Shown here: in pieces, positions 1 to 14,200 of the stretch
Position numbering within the stretch: the stretch's first letter is position 1
How the letters are laid out: each line of letters starts with the position of its first letter
Assembly (NCBI RefSeq): GCF_964355755.1
Contig: NC_092679.1
Location: 15,554,932-15,618,931 of the forward strand
Origin: Antedon mediterranea
Taxonomy: Eukaryota; Echinodermata; Crinoidea; Comatulida; Antedonidae
Reading direction: 5' to 3'
DNA length: 64,000 nt
Notes under the pieces: generated by a model
Told to the model about the DNA's origin: nothing
Database searches by the model: none
The model's input: the letters and a program-made list of their open reading frames with translations, nothing else
Made by a program: the position numbers and the translations under genes

Positions 1-1065
1 AAGGTTGAGATGTTGGTTTTGGATCTTGCAGTAACTGACGTGATGGAATACTTGGTAATTTCAGACTAGGGTAATCATCAACATCATCATCAGTGTGTTC
101 ATCAAAGTCCGCAGATCCTGAACGATCAACAGTTGCTTTTTGCCCACCATTTGAACCCTGTGGTTGTTTTTTTTGTGTGGTTGCTGGTTCCATTTTCACA
201 TTTCCATGTGTTGCTTTAGACTGTGCATCTGAAAATGTCAGTTTTGAATCATCGGGTACTCTTTGTTGCTCTCGCTGTTGTTGCTGATCTAACTGCTCTT
301 GTAATCGTTTTTCATACTCCTGTAGTAGTTTTATACCTCTCGGCTCCCATTCCCTTTCCTGCTGTTGCGCTGGCTGTTGCCCTTGTTGTGATTGTAATGG
401 TTGTTGCCCTTGCTCTTGTTGTACTGGCCGTTGCCCTTGCTCTTGTTGTACTGGCCGTTGCCCTTGTTGTGGTTGTACTGGTTGTTGCCCTTGTTGCGCT
501 TGCGTTGACCGGTGCCCTTCTTGTGGTTGTACTGATTGTTGCCCTTGCTCTTGTTGTACTGGCCGTTGCCCTTGCTCTTGTTGTACTGGCCGTTGCCCTT
601 CTTGTGGTTGTACTGGTTGTTGCCCTTGTTGCGCTTGCGTTGACCGGTGCCCTTCTTGTGGTTGTACTGATTGTTGCCCTTGCTGTTGTTGTTGCCCTTG
701 CTGTTGTTGTTGCCCTTGCTGTTGTTGTTGCCCTTGTTGTGATTGTACTGATTGTTGCCCTTGCTGCGGTTGGACTGGTTGTTGCCCTTGTTGTTGTTGT
801 TGCCCTTGTACTGGTTGTGGATTAATTTGTTGTTGTGGATTTATTTGTTGTTGTGTTTGTTGATTTATATTTTGTTGTGCTTGGCGTTGTGCTTCATATA
901 GTTGCTGTAATCGTAGTGCTTCTTTATTTATGATTGGTTCATTCTTTTCTTGTTTATTATGTGGGTTTATATTAACATTAATTTGTTCAACATTTGATTT
1001 TGCATCTGTTTCAGTTTGTTTGCTTTCTTCTTTGTTGTCTCCATTGAGATTAATTAAGTCCGCAC
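1..1065 (-). CDS. Gln-rich protein exon 2 (3' end not in window)
   Basis: Begins GADLINLNGDNKEESKQT after acceptor ATTAG and remains open to base 1, ending LLQDPKPTSQP at the edge. Whether this exon ends just outside the window cannot be seen. Confidence 0.75.
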
Positions 1066-1421
1066 CTAATGTAATAAGGTCATACTATTACTAATTTAAG
1101 TAGCATTATAATTAATTTCTTTAAAGGGTAGGCTAAACCTAATAGGCCTAAACCTAGGCTATATAATTTCACAATCATAATCAATAGAAATGAAATAGGC
1201 CTTAGTCAAGGCCTACCTACTAAGTACTATTAATATTATTGTATTGGTTGGCATTATTATTTAATATTTATTAATAAATACTAAACAATCAATAGGCCTA
1301 GGCCTATATATAGGCCTAAAACTAGGCTTAAATAAATCAATGATGCATTGTACTTACCAGCTAATACAAAACCTACAAAAATAACTGAAGAACAACATAA
1401 AATCGCGTTTCTTGTTTTCAT
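1..1421 (-). CDS. Secreted or lumenal Gln-rich repeat protein, 5' part (gene continues left of window)
   Basis: Two coding exons are visible: 1421-1358 and 1065 to beyond position 1. Exon 1 encodes a 21-residue hydrophobic start (MKTRNAILCCSSVIFVGFVL then A) that looks like a signal peptide, followed by donor GTAAGT. Exon 2 follows acceptor TTAG in phase and stays open for about 354 codons. It has an Asn/Lys/Glu-rich segment, then a Gln-rich repeat (about 360-830 on the + strand) built from units such as GQQPVQPQ, GQRPVQQE and GHRSTQAQ. After that come a charged EYEKRLQEQLDQQQREQQ segment and an acidic stretch (DEHTDDDVDDYPSL). The repeats are imperfect but remain in frame, and the flanks are of normal complexity, which supports real coding. 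I do not recognise the family and assign no function. The long open frame on the opposite strand is a mirror of the Gln repeats. Confidence 0.75.
1358..1421 (-). CDS. Gln-rich protein exon 1 (signal peptide)
   Basis: Start codon at 1419-1421 in the context AAACATGA. Twenty-one codons plus one base, then GTAAGT. The Cys-Cys and Val/Ile/Phe/Leu-rich core followed by Ala-Gly fits a signal peptide with cleavage near the exon junction. Confidence 0.75.
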
Positions 1422-4400
1422 GTTTGAAAATACATAACCTAGGCCAGGCTAGGATAGCCCAACACTAAATATTGTTCACTTTTAGGCCTACTGGAAGGCC
1501 TCTTCGTTCAGACGATACTGCGGGTTTGATGTGTGCCGTGTCTACGATCCCAGCCTAGCATAAGCGATGATTATAGCCTCATTAAACTTGACTATGCTAG
1601 GCTGAGAGTTCTAAGAAATAACGCACAGTAAATCTATCAATTTAAATAAATAAAATCACAGTGTTTGTTCGTATTTGTAGGTCCTCTTCTTTTTCGGAGA
1701 ACTGATTTTGGATAACTTTTTGTGCAGGACGGACTCAGATTTCTTCTCAACAGAGATGAAATTGTAATATACCGCCCTCAACTACAATAACGACACGTAT
1801 CTTTATTGTGTGTATAACAAGGTTTTCTCTTATCTCTCCATCCATCATCAATGTATAATTCATCCATCCATCAGTCTATATAATTATATTCATACATCCC
1901 CCTCTGTCTGTCAATTCATCAATCAATTCATCCTTTTCATTCAACTGTCTTCTCTTAAATACTATCTGTCAAAATTATTCAATTCCTTTATTCCTTCATT
2001 CATCCATATGATGGGGACTGGTAACTATTTTACAAGAAAAATGAAATTATTTATAAAGTATCTAGTATCAAATTGTATGACGTCTTTGATTGAGGAGCTG
2101 AGGTGAAAACAGGTGGTAATGGGGTACGTCGCAGGGTCCTTTGGAGGGGTGTATTATCCAGGCAATCTTTATCGATATTACATTCAAAGCAATTTTAATT
2201 TGTCCTGCAAATTCCCCTGCTCCACCCAGGAATCTTTTTTTCAAACTGCCTCGTTTTGAGATTTACAAAGCATGTAACACACAAAAGACACATAACAAAA
2301 ACATTCAACATTCTTCAAGATCAGTAATCTTTAATATTAATTTGTGAAGCAGTATGATCGTAACAAAGCCGTTAAAATAAAAACAATAATCGTTACACTG
2401 AGTTATCTAATACAGTAGATCGTCATCGTAAATAGCTGCCTGGCTTTGTCGCGTCATCATACGTGTACGACAACGACAAAACGGCCAAAGCTACAGAACA
2501 TTAGTACAACATGCAAATCAATGAATTCCGTAGAAAATTAAAAATTCCTCGCATACACTCTGCAAACTTGACTGCTATACATAAACATATATATAAATAT
2601 ATATATATTATATAAATATATACAAATGTATTTATGTATTTATATAAATGAAATTACAGAACCAAGAATAAGATATGTTGTACTGTATTACAATACACAT
2701 TACCTCTTATATACGTGATTCTGAACTTTCATTTAACTCATATCATCATATATAGTTAGGCATATTATATAATTTACATAATATACATCATATATATTAA
2801 CATGGGCCTATACAACTAATACATAATCACGATATTTTTATCAATAATTATACATGAATTGTCTATTTTTATGTAACATTTATAAATTACATTTTCAATA
2901 CTTTGTATTGTTGGGTACCTGAGAAAACTAAAATGCCTAGAGACATATTATAAGAACTGGACCATCAACTAGGCGACAGAATAATGGGCACGACTGGTGC
3001 ATCTGATTAGCCGATTTGATGCAGCCATATTGGACAGTCTCTCTACATTGTGATTGCATTGGTGTTGGCAGTCTAGTTCTTAGAATATGTCTTCGAAAAT
3101 GCCACTAAGTGTCTGTACTTAAAAATGGCGTAATGCTGAAGATCAAAAATTAATGCAACTTATGATCACTCTAAATCATATAACATAGTGCATTTGAATA
3201 ACTGTTTATCAGATGGCAGATTACATTTCAATACATACGCACAGTATCAATTTCATTGGTAAATTAAACATTTCATTTTATACAAAATGTGATTATATTA
3301 GTCAACTATATTTGAAACGTAGCAACGTATGTTACCATACTCAGTGAGTATTTTCACAGTATCATGACTAGTGACAATAAACAGACTGCAGTATCATGCT
3401 AGCTGACAGTAACAGGGCCATACCATAGCACACATCTCCTAAATATTAAGTTACACATAACTCTCTAAATAACCTCTCACTATACAAAATATACAAACGA
3501 CCATGCTTTGAACCCCGGTCTTCAGATTAGAAAGCTAAAGCATCAAACAATCTCTGGCTGGCACTGAATAGTGTTATCTAATATGGGATGATGTTTGCTG
3601 TCATGAGACACAAAACTGTATACTGTTTATTGTCACCAGACATGATACTGTACATGTATCAAGTGATTAATTTCAAATATATGGAGAATATACTGCATTT
3701 TTAACATGGACAAAACATAACAGTAAATTGGAATCTGACTTTCTGGGCCAGCCTAAGGTGGTCCTGTTTTGGGAGAGTTAAATGTACGTCATTCTGTTTC
3801 ACAATGAAATCCTAAGCGGTCGTGTACTTTTCTATTCCTTCTTTAACAGTACAATATTACAGTACATTCCCGTTCATAATCTTACATTTTTTGTCAAGAG
3901 TTTTTGTAATATATTTTAGTCAGAAAGAGGGTTGTGCGTCTATGACGATTTGACAATGTGTAAGGCACTACATATCCAGTGGGACTATGTATTGAATTTA
4001 CATTGATAGATCAATCAATAAATTCATTCAGTTTATCAAATATTAAAATGTAAGTACCACAAAATAATAAGCATTTTAAGGAAACCTTAATGACATCACA
4101 GCAAATATATTTAAAAAGAAACAATTTACTAAAAAAATTGCTTTTCAAAACAGTGTACCCTTATAAATATCTATGCATGTTTTAATAACATGCAGGGAAA
4201 CCCCCTACCCTATATCCTCGATAGTGATTGGCTGAATTAACTTCTTCAATTAATTCAAATATACAACAATAATAACCAACACACTATGGATTTCTTTAGT
4301 CTTGCGTACTAATTACAATGCCAGTATACGACCATAGAACACGTCTAAAAGAAAAATCAACACGCATCATGTACTCTATAACATCTTTAGCTAAAATCTA

Positions 4401-5907
4401 CCAAATGCTGACATATTTTACACAATCTATATCATACACAAATAAATTCTTATTCATTGACCTACAAATAAATAAAAATATATATACAATAAATTAACAT
4501 ATAACAAACAAAATCAGTGAAATAAACTGCAACGTGTTCAGCGCCAGGTCTTATTTATGCTACTACATAATCACTTTCTTTTTATTTAAATGTTTAGTAA
4601 TATTTATTATTTAACACACCAATTAATTTTAAAAGGATTGAATGGGGGAGAGAATTTGCCTTCACAACAGCCATATTCGAAGGGACTTGGGTAGCTCCAT
4701 TGAGAAACCAGCAGGGGCCCATATGTTTATTATAAGCATTGATATTGATATAGAATCATTATTAAGTCAACCTATATGCTATATGCCTTTTAACATGAGC
4801 ACAACAGTTGAGATTAATTGACTTAATTAACTGTTTCTCTGTTTTATCAGGAAAGAGTGAGACTCGCTCTTCCCTGTTTTGATATACAATTATCTTTACA
4901 TACATGTGGTTGCATGATCTACGCACAGATGAGTATCACTGCCTGATCTATATTGTACAGAAGACAAAACATCATTGTCAACTTCTTTCACATGTGCGAG
5001 TCCAAGCTGACTGGCCAGCCACAGATGAATATGCTAATTATCTTTTGAATATTCATGAACTGTCACCTTACATTGCTACTGGTCTTTGAAACATGAACTA
5101 ACGTGTAGTTTTTTGGTATGATAGGGCGCAATTATTGACAGCAAACAGCGTTTTGTAGATAATATGTAATAATGTAGATGTAAATTGCCATACAGTACCA
5201 GGATATATGCTTATGTAGACAAATATATGTCATAGTTCAATTATCAAAGTGCTTTTCAGAAGTCATCCAAATGAAATCATTAACGGTTATGTTGTATGTA
5301 TACAGCTACCTCTATAATTTCTGGGCACAAAACGTTTCCATTAAATCAACTTAAACGAAACAACATGCATATAAGACTTGGTAGATGTGTAGTCATTATT
5401 CCAGGCATCTAAAAATCCTTTTAGTGAATACAGAACCCTTAGAAGTAGTGGGATATGCAACTGTATGCATCAGTTTGTTTTGCTTGCCACGACACACTCT
5501 AACATTTACAACACAATCCACCATGTTAAGTGTAATGCGTAATTATGTACGAATTCTTTGGAACAGCGCAGATACTCGGATTGCAATCGTTGCGAGACAG
5601 TATTACCTCCAATTATTTAAAACATGTTTATACATACACTGTACTATGACGAAATAAATTGATTGGAGAGGGGTGGGATTGAAGACATGGGTTATATTAC
5701 ACTGGTTTCGTTCCTGTCCATGGGAAGGAAAATGTTGTGTTTAAAAATACACAGTGTGTCTATGAGACTGCCTTAATGGACATGTCATTACGTGCTTGTA
5801 GGTGTGTCATGGGTTTCCCTTTACCCTATGGGAAGGGGTTCCCTAAGGTATGGGAAGGGTAAACCCAACAACATGTTCTGCAATCAACTGCCAAGCAAAC
5901 ACATCCA
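1422..5907. other. Region between the two genes; probably contains the PPP2R5 3' UTR and the promoter of the Gln-rich gene
   Basis: No convincing exon was found on either strand. The left part should hold the promoter of the minus-strand Gln-rich gene. The right part, below 5908, should hold the PPP2R5 3' UTR, but I could not place its polyadenylation site. AT-rich simple sequence (TATATAAATA-type) occupies about 2580-2650. A 12-bp inverted repeat (CAGCCTAGCATA) frames about 1550-1603. An imperfect hairpin (TGGGTTTCCCTTTACCC against its complement) lies at about 5811-5871, just past the stop codon. Confidence 0.5.
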
Positions 5908-5998
5908 TTATTTGGCATTAGAATTCGCTTTGTTATTCATCTCCAATTTGCTTAGTTTTTTCCAAAGTTCATCTCTATCTTTTTCTTTTTTCTTCTCT
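5908..5998 (-). CDS. PPP2R5E-like: PPP2R5 coding exon 13 and stop
   Basis: Encodes [20 protein letters not shown] then NNKANSNAK and a TAA stop. It matches the basic coiled tail (REKKKEKEREELWKKLE) of epsilon/alpha. The last nine residues are not conserved. The tail is short and lacks the long gamma/delta extension with its nuclear localisation signal. Confidence 0.92.
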
Positions 5999-8166
5999 CT
6001 GAAAAAACAATAAATATACAAATGAATAGATGACAGTATTTAATTAAATAGAACAGTTAAGCCTTTAACTCATGAAAATATTCTTCCATTTTAACCCATA
6101 TGAACATTCATTATTTGTAAACTCTGGTTACGAGTGTAAAGCTCTGTCTACACTATCAAACTTTATGTGACAAAAAATGTGATGTGCCCATATGATGATG
6201 TCATATCACTGCCATATTTGGGCATATCACTACCACATTTGGACACATCACACTTCTTTTGTCAAACTAGTTTGATAGTGTAGACAGAGCTTTACACACT
6301 TCACACACTAGAATGCTAGCTGAAATTTGTAATTCATATTTCTAGAATTTTGGTTCTAATCACTTACTTTTGTCGGTCCAACTTGTAATTTGCGGTTAAT
6401 TCATCAAATAGTTTACTATGCATTTCCATAAAAGTTTTGAGCACATTGTAAACCAAGGCCACTATTGTCCTAAAAATAAATAAATGCAACAAATTCAGTA
6501 CAAATAACTTATTAGGAGAAACTGAACTAAAATAAATATATGTAAAATAGATTTTAATATATCCATGATATCTCAACTTGAAAAAGCGAAATATCGAGAG
6601 AATTTATGAAAGCATATCTAAACAAAAGAGGGTACTATATAATTGAATAGATTAAACGATAGAGGGTGATATAAACTAAATTGTAGGCATCAAATCTATA
6701 GTAAACAGTGGATATGCCAGATGTTTTTCAGATGCGGCAAAGGCGGAAATCTGTTGAGAAACACAACAAACTTTTACGATAAAAATGGCTAAGGTTGGAC
6801 TAACCACTAGAATGCTAGCTCATATTCAGGGGGAAAATGGCAAAAGGCTTCCTACTTTCTAGGAATTTATTAGATAGTCTATATTGTTTTGACGACGCTT
6901 AACTCCCTTTCAAACATAACCACAGTGTCGATTTTGCCATTTTTCCTCTAACTGAGCCGAAATTAGTTTGAAAATATTAGGCCAAAAAAAAAAAAATAGT
7001 TTGTTTGCTGTCATCCGCCGCCCCTAATTTCGCCAAAAATTTGGGGCAGAAATAAGAAAAAGTTTTTTTTTTTAGGTTGAGGGCGCTTTAAAAAAAAAAA
7101 ATTTTTATTATTTTTTTTGGCCGAAAAGGTGTAAAAATCGAGTGTGCGAGGATGAAACAATAAAAATAATAACGTAGCGTATATTTCGGTGTATAATCGC
7201 ACTTTTGACATGCAAATTTAACCTCTAAATTAAGGGTGCGTCTTATACACCGAACATAAATGCCTCAACACACAGATATCGCCACCTCGTTGGCTAGGCC
7301 TGGGCTTTTTAAGGTAAGGCCTATTAGTATTACTAAAGTCTAAAGAGTAGGCCTAGCCTAGCTACAGTGTACTAGCGTAACAGCAACCTGCTAGTTTTCA
7401 AGGCATTTTAGCGTGATTTTGTACTAAATATGATGAAAAGATTTGTTCATTATGGAGCTGTTTTTTAGGCGCTCCGATAAAATTTCATTTGAAAACGACG
7501 TTTACGATTGGAATAGTATTATAGTTATACGCACGACCGTCGTACCCCCAGCGCGAGCGAGCCCTTCTTGGCAACCACATTGTTTACACAGTATTCGACT
7601 AGTATATTCTCCAGTTGATTATAGCATAGACCTAGCGTACACACTTCAGGATACATAGATACTAATCGAATACGATTTTCCGTGAAAACGTGCGCCTCTC
7701 GATAAAAGGATCGAGCGAGGCTAGCCCACACACACGTGCGGTCATGCACTCGATGTTGCGGGTGCGAAACTCATTCATAACAAGTTAGAAAGAACTGACG
7801 GAATGGGGGACTTCCCTTCTTGTTGAGGCTACTGGGCGCGGCCGTCTTATACATCGACGATATACAAAATACCGATATTTTACTCTCAGTTAGGGGTCGG
7901 GTGCGTCTTATTATACACAGGTGCGACTTATACACCGAAACATACGGTACACTAACTTCTAAAAATTAAAATATTTAATTAGGCCTGCTAACAACGACCT
8001 ACTGTGTAGTAGTAGGCCTAGCCTAGGCTAGTTTAGACACGGGGCCTAACGCGCCCAAAACAGAATTAAAGTGTGAAACAAATTATGAATAGATGTTTGA
8101 GCTCGTTGTTTTATTCAGTGTGTTTTGTTACTCTCAAATTCGCGAGCAATTAACAGAGAAATTAAC

Positions 8167-8208
<42 letters not shown>

Positions 8209-11200
8209 TTTTTCCACCCGCCCCCCCCCCCCCCTACCAAAAAAAAAAAAAACTTGACAGCAAACAAACAATTTTTTTTTTAGGCCTTATAACAATATCC
8301 TAGATTTATATAGCCCCTAATGTTGTGAAACCTCTAAGCGCTGTACATAAACTAATACGATTAAAGGGATTCCGACCATGCCACAAAAAAACCCAAACCG
8401 AAGTAAGGGGATACGCCCTCGTCGCTAACCAGGGAGCAGTCTAATTGAACCCCCGGTCAGTACCAGGGGCCGGATTTATCAAACTTGCTTAGCAAAAAAA
8501 TCGTCTTAACTTTGCCTTAAATCCTTGATTTTGCCTAAGTCAGATTTATCAATATATCTAAGCAAAAAAATTTGCTTAATTTTGTCTTAAATCTAAGACA
8601 AACAACACCCTGCCTTAAGATGAAAAATTTCGTCTTATCTCATTTCTGCAACAGAAACATTCTTTTTTGACAACGCGAGCGCGCTAGGCCGGAACATTGA
8701 ACATTCGGAAAGGCTACGCTAGTGCGTTTTCCGCTGTACTACGGACGCTAAAATAATGATATCGATCTTCATAAAGATGGCCTAGAAATTGGACGAGCAA
8801 AACTAATATTTTCGGGATAGGTACGACCTAATTGACTAACTTTTAGAAAACTGTATCGGCTGCCAAGGGTCGCTGTCATTGATAAAAATAAATAAATGTT
8901 GATTTGATTTAAGTTTAGAGCGAATGATTTTCGTATGTATTTCCGACTGTTGTGCTCTTTCTCTATTTTAAGTAATAAAAACAATAGTAGCCAGAATGCG
9001 CCCTCTCTTGTTGGGAGTGAAAATACGGAGATCAAATGTTATAGCGCCGCCATCGCTAAGAGAAAAAAGGTAATACGCATGCGTAAGCAAGAATTTTTCC
9101 TCTTAAGACATAATTTGCTGCCCTCTAGAGTTTAATTTTGCGCATGTGCAAAGTAAAATTTACCTAAGACAATTTTTCTGCTAAGACATTGCTAAGACGG
9201 TTTGATAAATAAGATTAAGTTATTTGCTTAAGCACTTCTTAAATATTTCACCTTAAGCAAAAATATAAGCAAATATTGATAAATGCCAACCCAGTTGTGT
9301 CTTGGTCATCCCGGACTCAAAAGCAGTTTAACCATTGCACTTACTGATTCCAATGATCCTTTGATATCCTATAGAGACTTGGGAACATAATTGGCATTAC
9401 AACGTTAGAATTCTCTTCAATCAGACTGAGTACATACTCATTATTCCAAAAGTATAATGCACGTTCAGCAACCTAAACGAGAGAGATCATAATACTATGT
9501 TATAATTATTTCTTTATACAGCCTCTTCAGTCATAGACTGTTCTCCCAAAGGGCCCAGTAATGATAAGTGACTGTGTGTGTACAGGTACACTCGTCTCAA
9601 AAGATGTACTGGGTCCTTTAAAGTGCACATGAGCTAAATGTGTACACTGGACCTACGGTTTATAGTCCTTATCCGAGAAGATTCGTTCTATTACCAGAAC
9701 CGTGGCAAGAGTGAGCCTCGAACCCTTGCCAATATTATGGCTATGTTATTAAAGAAAAATATCCTGATATGAGAGCATGTTATATTGTACTAAGAAATTT
9801 AAAGCATTGTTAATTGTTCATTTAATATGTATACGTTAAATTATATGCAATTTATTTTCTATGGACTAGGAATTAAAAGATTGTTTGAATGGAAACAAAA
9901 ACGAAAAGCATACATGGGTAAGAAATGTCCTTGACATGACAAACAATCTACACACTGACAAAAGTGCTTTAGTGAAGGGGGCGCCATGCAGCCTAGCATT
10001 TAAGATAATATCTAGCCTACACAGCACTTATAGATAACAGAGAAAGAAGCATTATTTGTCTGTGTTTAATGTGAGTGAAGCCAGTGTCAGTCAAAACACA
10101 TAGAATAAGATGGTAGAGTGAAAAGGTTCTTGCATTATGAGTGAAGTTGGTGATCCACACTATCATCATACTATCAAATTGACGTTTCACAATAAACAAA
10201 AAAAATATTTCACTCTGCATGTGAAACCGTTAATCTATCCTACACATGTTTAACTCTTTGAATAATGGGGCAATAAAATACTACTACTCTACCTTCAACA
10301 TGAGTGAATTTGGTGTCACTGGGCTTAGGTTTTAAGTTATCTAGTCTGCACAGGGCATTTAACTCATCAAGCGCAGGGGAAAGAACTACTTCTGTATCTA
10401 CCTCCAACATGAGAGAATTTGGTGCCAGTTCGCCTAGCATTTAGGCTATCTAGCCTACACAGGGTAACTCGGTGAAGATGGGGCAGAAACTACTTTCTTT
10501 TACCTCGAATGTGAGTGAATTCGGTGCCAATGAGCCTAGCATTGAAGTTATCTAGTCTGCACAGGGCCTGTAACTCATCAAATGAAGAGGCAAGAACTAC
10601 TTTTATATCTACCTCCCACACAAGTGAATTTGGTGCCAGTGAGCCTAGCATTTAGGTTATCTAGCCTGCACCGGGTTTTTAACTCAGTGAAAGATGGGCC
10701 AGGAACTACTTTCTTTTACCACCAACTTGAGTGAATTTGGTGCCAGTGAGCCTAGCATTGAAGTTATCTAGCCTGCACAGGGTATGTAACTCAATGAATG
10801 ATAGGGCAAGAAGTATGTTTGCCTCACTACATCCCTGGGGATATTATTACTCACCAAGTCAAGGTTAACGCAACGATAGTCCAATTTATTTTTCTACATG
10901 TTAGGATTTATTTAACTAAAGTTTGACTAGTGTGTGTAATCCTTGAATATGTTACAAGTTATAATGTACATGTGTATTTGATGATATGCATATGAAATGT
11001 ACATGTTTAGTGATACATGTCATCACTGATGAATCACATGTTTAAATTAGCCTACTGGAAAACTAATCCAGGTTGTCAAATCTAAAAATTGTCAGGCAAA
11101 GTCAGTAAAAGTTTCTCTTACTTGGTAGTCACAGAAAGTAAAATTTAATCATCAAAATTAATATCAATTAGCTCTGAGAGTCAACAGAATGTTGTTAATT

Positions 11201-14200
11201 TAGTAGAAGGGTAGTTTTAACAATAGTAGAATCTCTATTAATGCTTGGTTCTCACTAGAACGCAACACAAGGAAGTAGATGCTACGCAAGAGAGTTGACC
11301 AATGACAAGCGACAGTTTGAATAGTCCATTGATTGTGATTGGTCAACTCGCTTACATTGCGCTTACGCCCTTGCGTTGCGTCCTAGTGGGAACCAAGCTT
11401 AAGGGGACATTTTTAGGACCTACTTATATTCACATAATAGTGGTATCCCCCTCTAGTGGTATTTTATAGGAAAGTGTTTAATAAGGTTCTTATTCCTTTT
11501 AAACAATTTACCATAATATGAATTACTGTAAGATGGTCAATGAGTTTTTTTTAAGCAAAACAATCCAGTTATTTGTTTTCTATGTAAATTTGTTTTTACT
11601 TTATTATTGATTCTAGTAACAATTTTTAATTGTGTTATAATCAAAATGAGTATACATTTAAAAATAGAAAATCTTTAAAAAAAAATCTACCAATCTGACC
11701 AATAACCTTTGACCTTAGTCGGTACTACCCCTAAATATTTACCTGGAAATGAGGACTGGATACGCATCTAGCAAGTTGCTTGAATAGAATGCCTTGAATC
11801 TTGACAAACTGTATTGGTTCAATTACATCAAGAATCTCCTCAATTTCCCCAAGGTACATCACCTATGACAAGATAACGAGAGTGTCATCACCAAGAAATT
11901 ACCCAACCTTATCATTTTCTCTAATAAAACAGATTTATGACATTTTTAAAAAATATTATAATTCTTATTCTACGGTATTATTCATTTATATTCCACAAAT
12001 ACACACAAATAAATAGTGCTGCTCAGGTAGGCGATATTTTTTAATTAAATGTATTATTTTATTCATTTCATCAGGGATAGGGGAGGATCCAGCGTTATAG
12101 ATTAAGGGGGGGCCTAAATATTTCATAAATGATAAAAGCGATCAGTCAGGTTGCAGAAAAATAAAAATAGTCATTATTTTATTTTTAATAAGATATGGCT
12201 GTTAAATTTTAGGGGGGAGGGCTAAAGCCTGTTTCGCCCCGCCTAAATCCACCCCTGAGGGACCATGTCAACATTATTCTACTGCAGTAAATACATTTTT
12301 TAAACTCTTTATCCTGTTTATGAGTTATCATACCTATTGCTTATTGCAGTGATTAACTGTAAAATTAAAACAAACTAAAATTATACATATTTTATAAACA
12401 CAATGTAGTTGCAGTAACTGCAGTAAAATAATTTTAACATGAACCCTTATATCAATAATTTGTTGTTTAACTAAAAATTATATATAAAACATCTTTGACA
12501 CAAAGAAGTAGAATGCCAGTCATTATAAAAAAAAACTGGAGTGTCAGTCATAATATTACTCCCAAGGTGCCGTGGGCTAAAAACAGGTAGCTATTTCAAA
12601 TTGACAATCCTCTTTGCCAAGCTGTCGAATGACATATCCCAATCTGTCAAGGGAGACAAGATAATGTAGGCTGGTAAATTTAAATACATCAACCAACAAA
12701 TGCATGATAGTTTCCTAACGAATCATATCACAGAAATGATGTCGTATAACGAATCTAAAAGGTAAGCCAGTGGATTTTGAAATACAGGCTGTAGACACAC
12801 AGGAAAAAAACAATTACAGATATTCAACCGTCTTAAAATGTCAACTAGCTTAAAAACCACCCAAGGAATAATAAATGTATGAGCGTTTAAGGTAAAAAAA
12901 CGAAAAAAATCAAATTCAATCATTGGTGAAAGAATGACATTTATCCAAATTTGTCATTACATGGATAGACACATATTTCTCTTTTTCTGTCAGTTTATAT
13001 AATTATTTTTAAACCAAGAATGTTTTAATATATTATGATATCTATTCTGCAAGCTTAGAGAATTTTAAAATAAATTGATTTAGCATTTCCTTAAAATGTA
13101 GATTGCATATCGATATTTTAATGTCTGTCTTTAATCTTTAATATCTTGAATCATATAATTATGAATAAAGGATGCTGACCCCCACAACAGACATGCTTTT
13201 TAAATACACAGAATAATAATGGCAATTGACGAGTGCAATTTAGAATTTAAAGTAAGAATATTATTAAATTTAAAACGGTTTGCGTCAATGATTAATTTAA
13301 CAACTCTGAAAATAAAATGAATTTATCAATCCATTAAAAAAAAATTGTTATAGATTTATTTTAATAGAATGTATAACAAATCACATTGGTGAATCCTTGC
13401 CATTTGATTGGTTAATTTCATATCACATGCCATGCATTATATTCTCCCATTTCAATGATTAAAGTTATACTATTACATGGTCAACGTTTTATAAAAAAAG
13501 ATAATTAGTTTTTGTAGGCCTGAATATTGAGGGAAACCAGACAGAGTGCGCCATCTATACCTATTTATTCTACATGGCTAAAATATAAAAATGTCAAATT
13601 ATTTGACTGAGGCGCTTGTTTAACTATAAGCAGATATTCAACTTCGCAATTGATTCGACAGAGCCGCTTTTTCAACATAGGGGATGTTTCGACTGAGAAA
13701 TTAATATAGCTGACGAGTTATGTGTAACAAAATGTGATATTTATCATCTTTCTTCCATAGTATTAGTCAGGAATTATAAAGTATATGACTAATAATAAAA
13801 GAAATGACTAACAATATACTATTTAACAATCTTCCGCTTTAAATCGATAAGGCTGTTAAAAACTTGATTGAAATCTATGAATTTGACCACGCTTTGAAAA
13901 AACTATTGCTGCAATACCATTTCTATTCATCATGAATTTAAAATAAATGTAAATTAACAATTATCTATTTTGTAAAATTTTAATTATTAAAAAAATTAAT
14001 GATTATTTTCAAGTTGTTGTGCTGGACACCATACAATGGTCAAAAATTGATTTCTATAAATAGCCGTTTAAATTGTAAAAGTAATAATTTAATTAAAAAC
14101 TAATTACCTCAGCTACCGTACTGTTGCTAATAAACGCCCCGGGGGCATCGCATTTTTTTTTTTTTTTAAGGGGGGGGGGGGGGGTTATTGGAGGTGAATT

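Larger units (their letters stand above)
6470..9344 (-). other. PPP2R5 intron 11, made mostly of TIR elements
   Basis: Contains an element at 6980-8286 with another at 7177-7947 inside it, long poly(A) and poly(C) tracts at about 8170-8260, a SINE-like stretch at about 8305-8465 and a TIR element at 8467-9291. No exon was seen. Confidence 0.7.
9473..11742 (-). other. PPP2R5 intron 10
   Basis: Contains a truncated SINE (9503-9745), a ~107-bp tandem repeat (about 9975-10820) and a MITE (11242-11399). No exon was seen in the remainder. Confidence 0.75.

Noticed and set aside
223-825. 200-codon plus-strand open frame rich in Val/Ala/Leu
   Set aside because: It is the antisense shadow of the Gln-rich repeat exon on the minus strand, whose flanking sequence, signal peptide and splice sites make sense.
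4904-5657. Frames of 61 and 90 codons downstream of the PPP2R5 stop
   Set aside because: Plus-strand frames in AT-rich sequence with no splice context, domain or composition signal; probably chance within the 3' UTR or flank.
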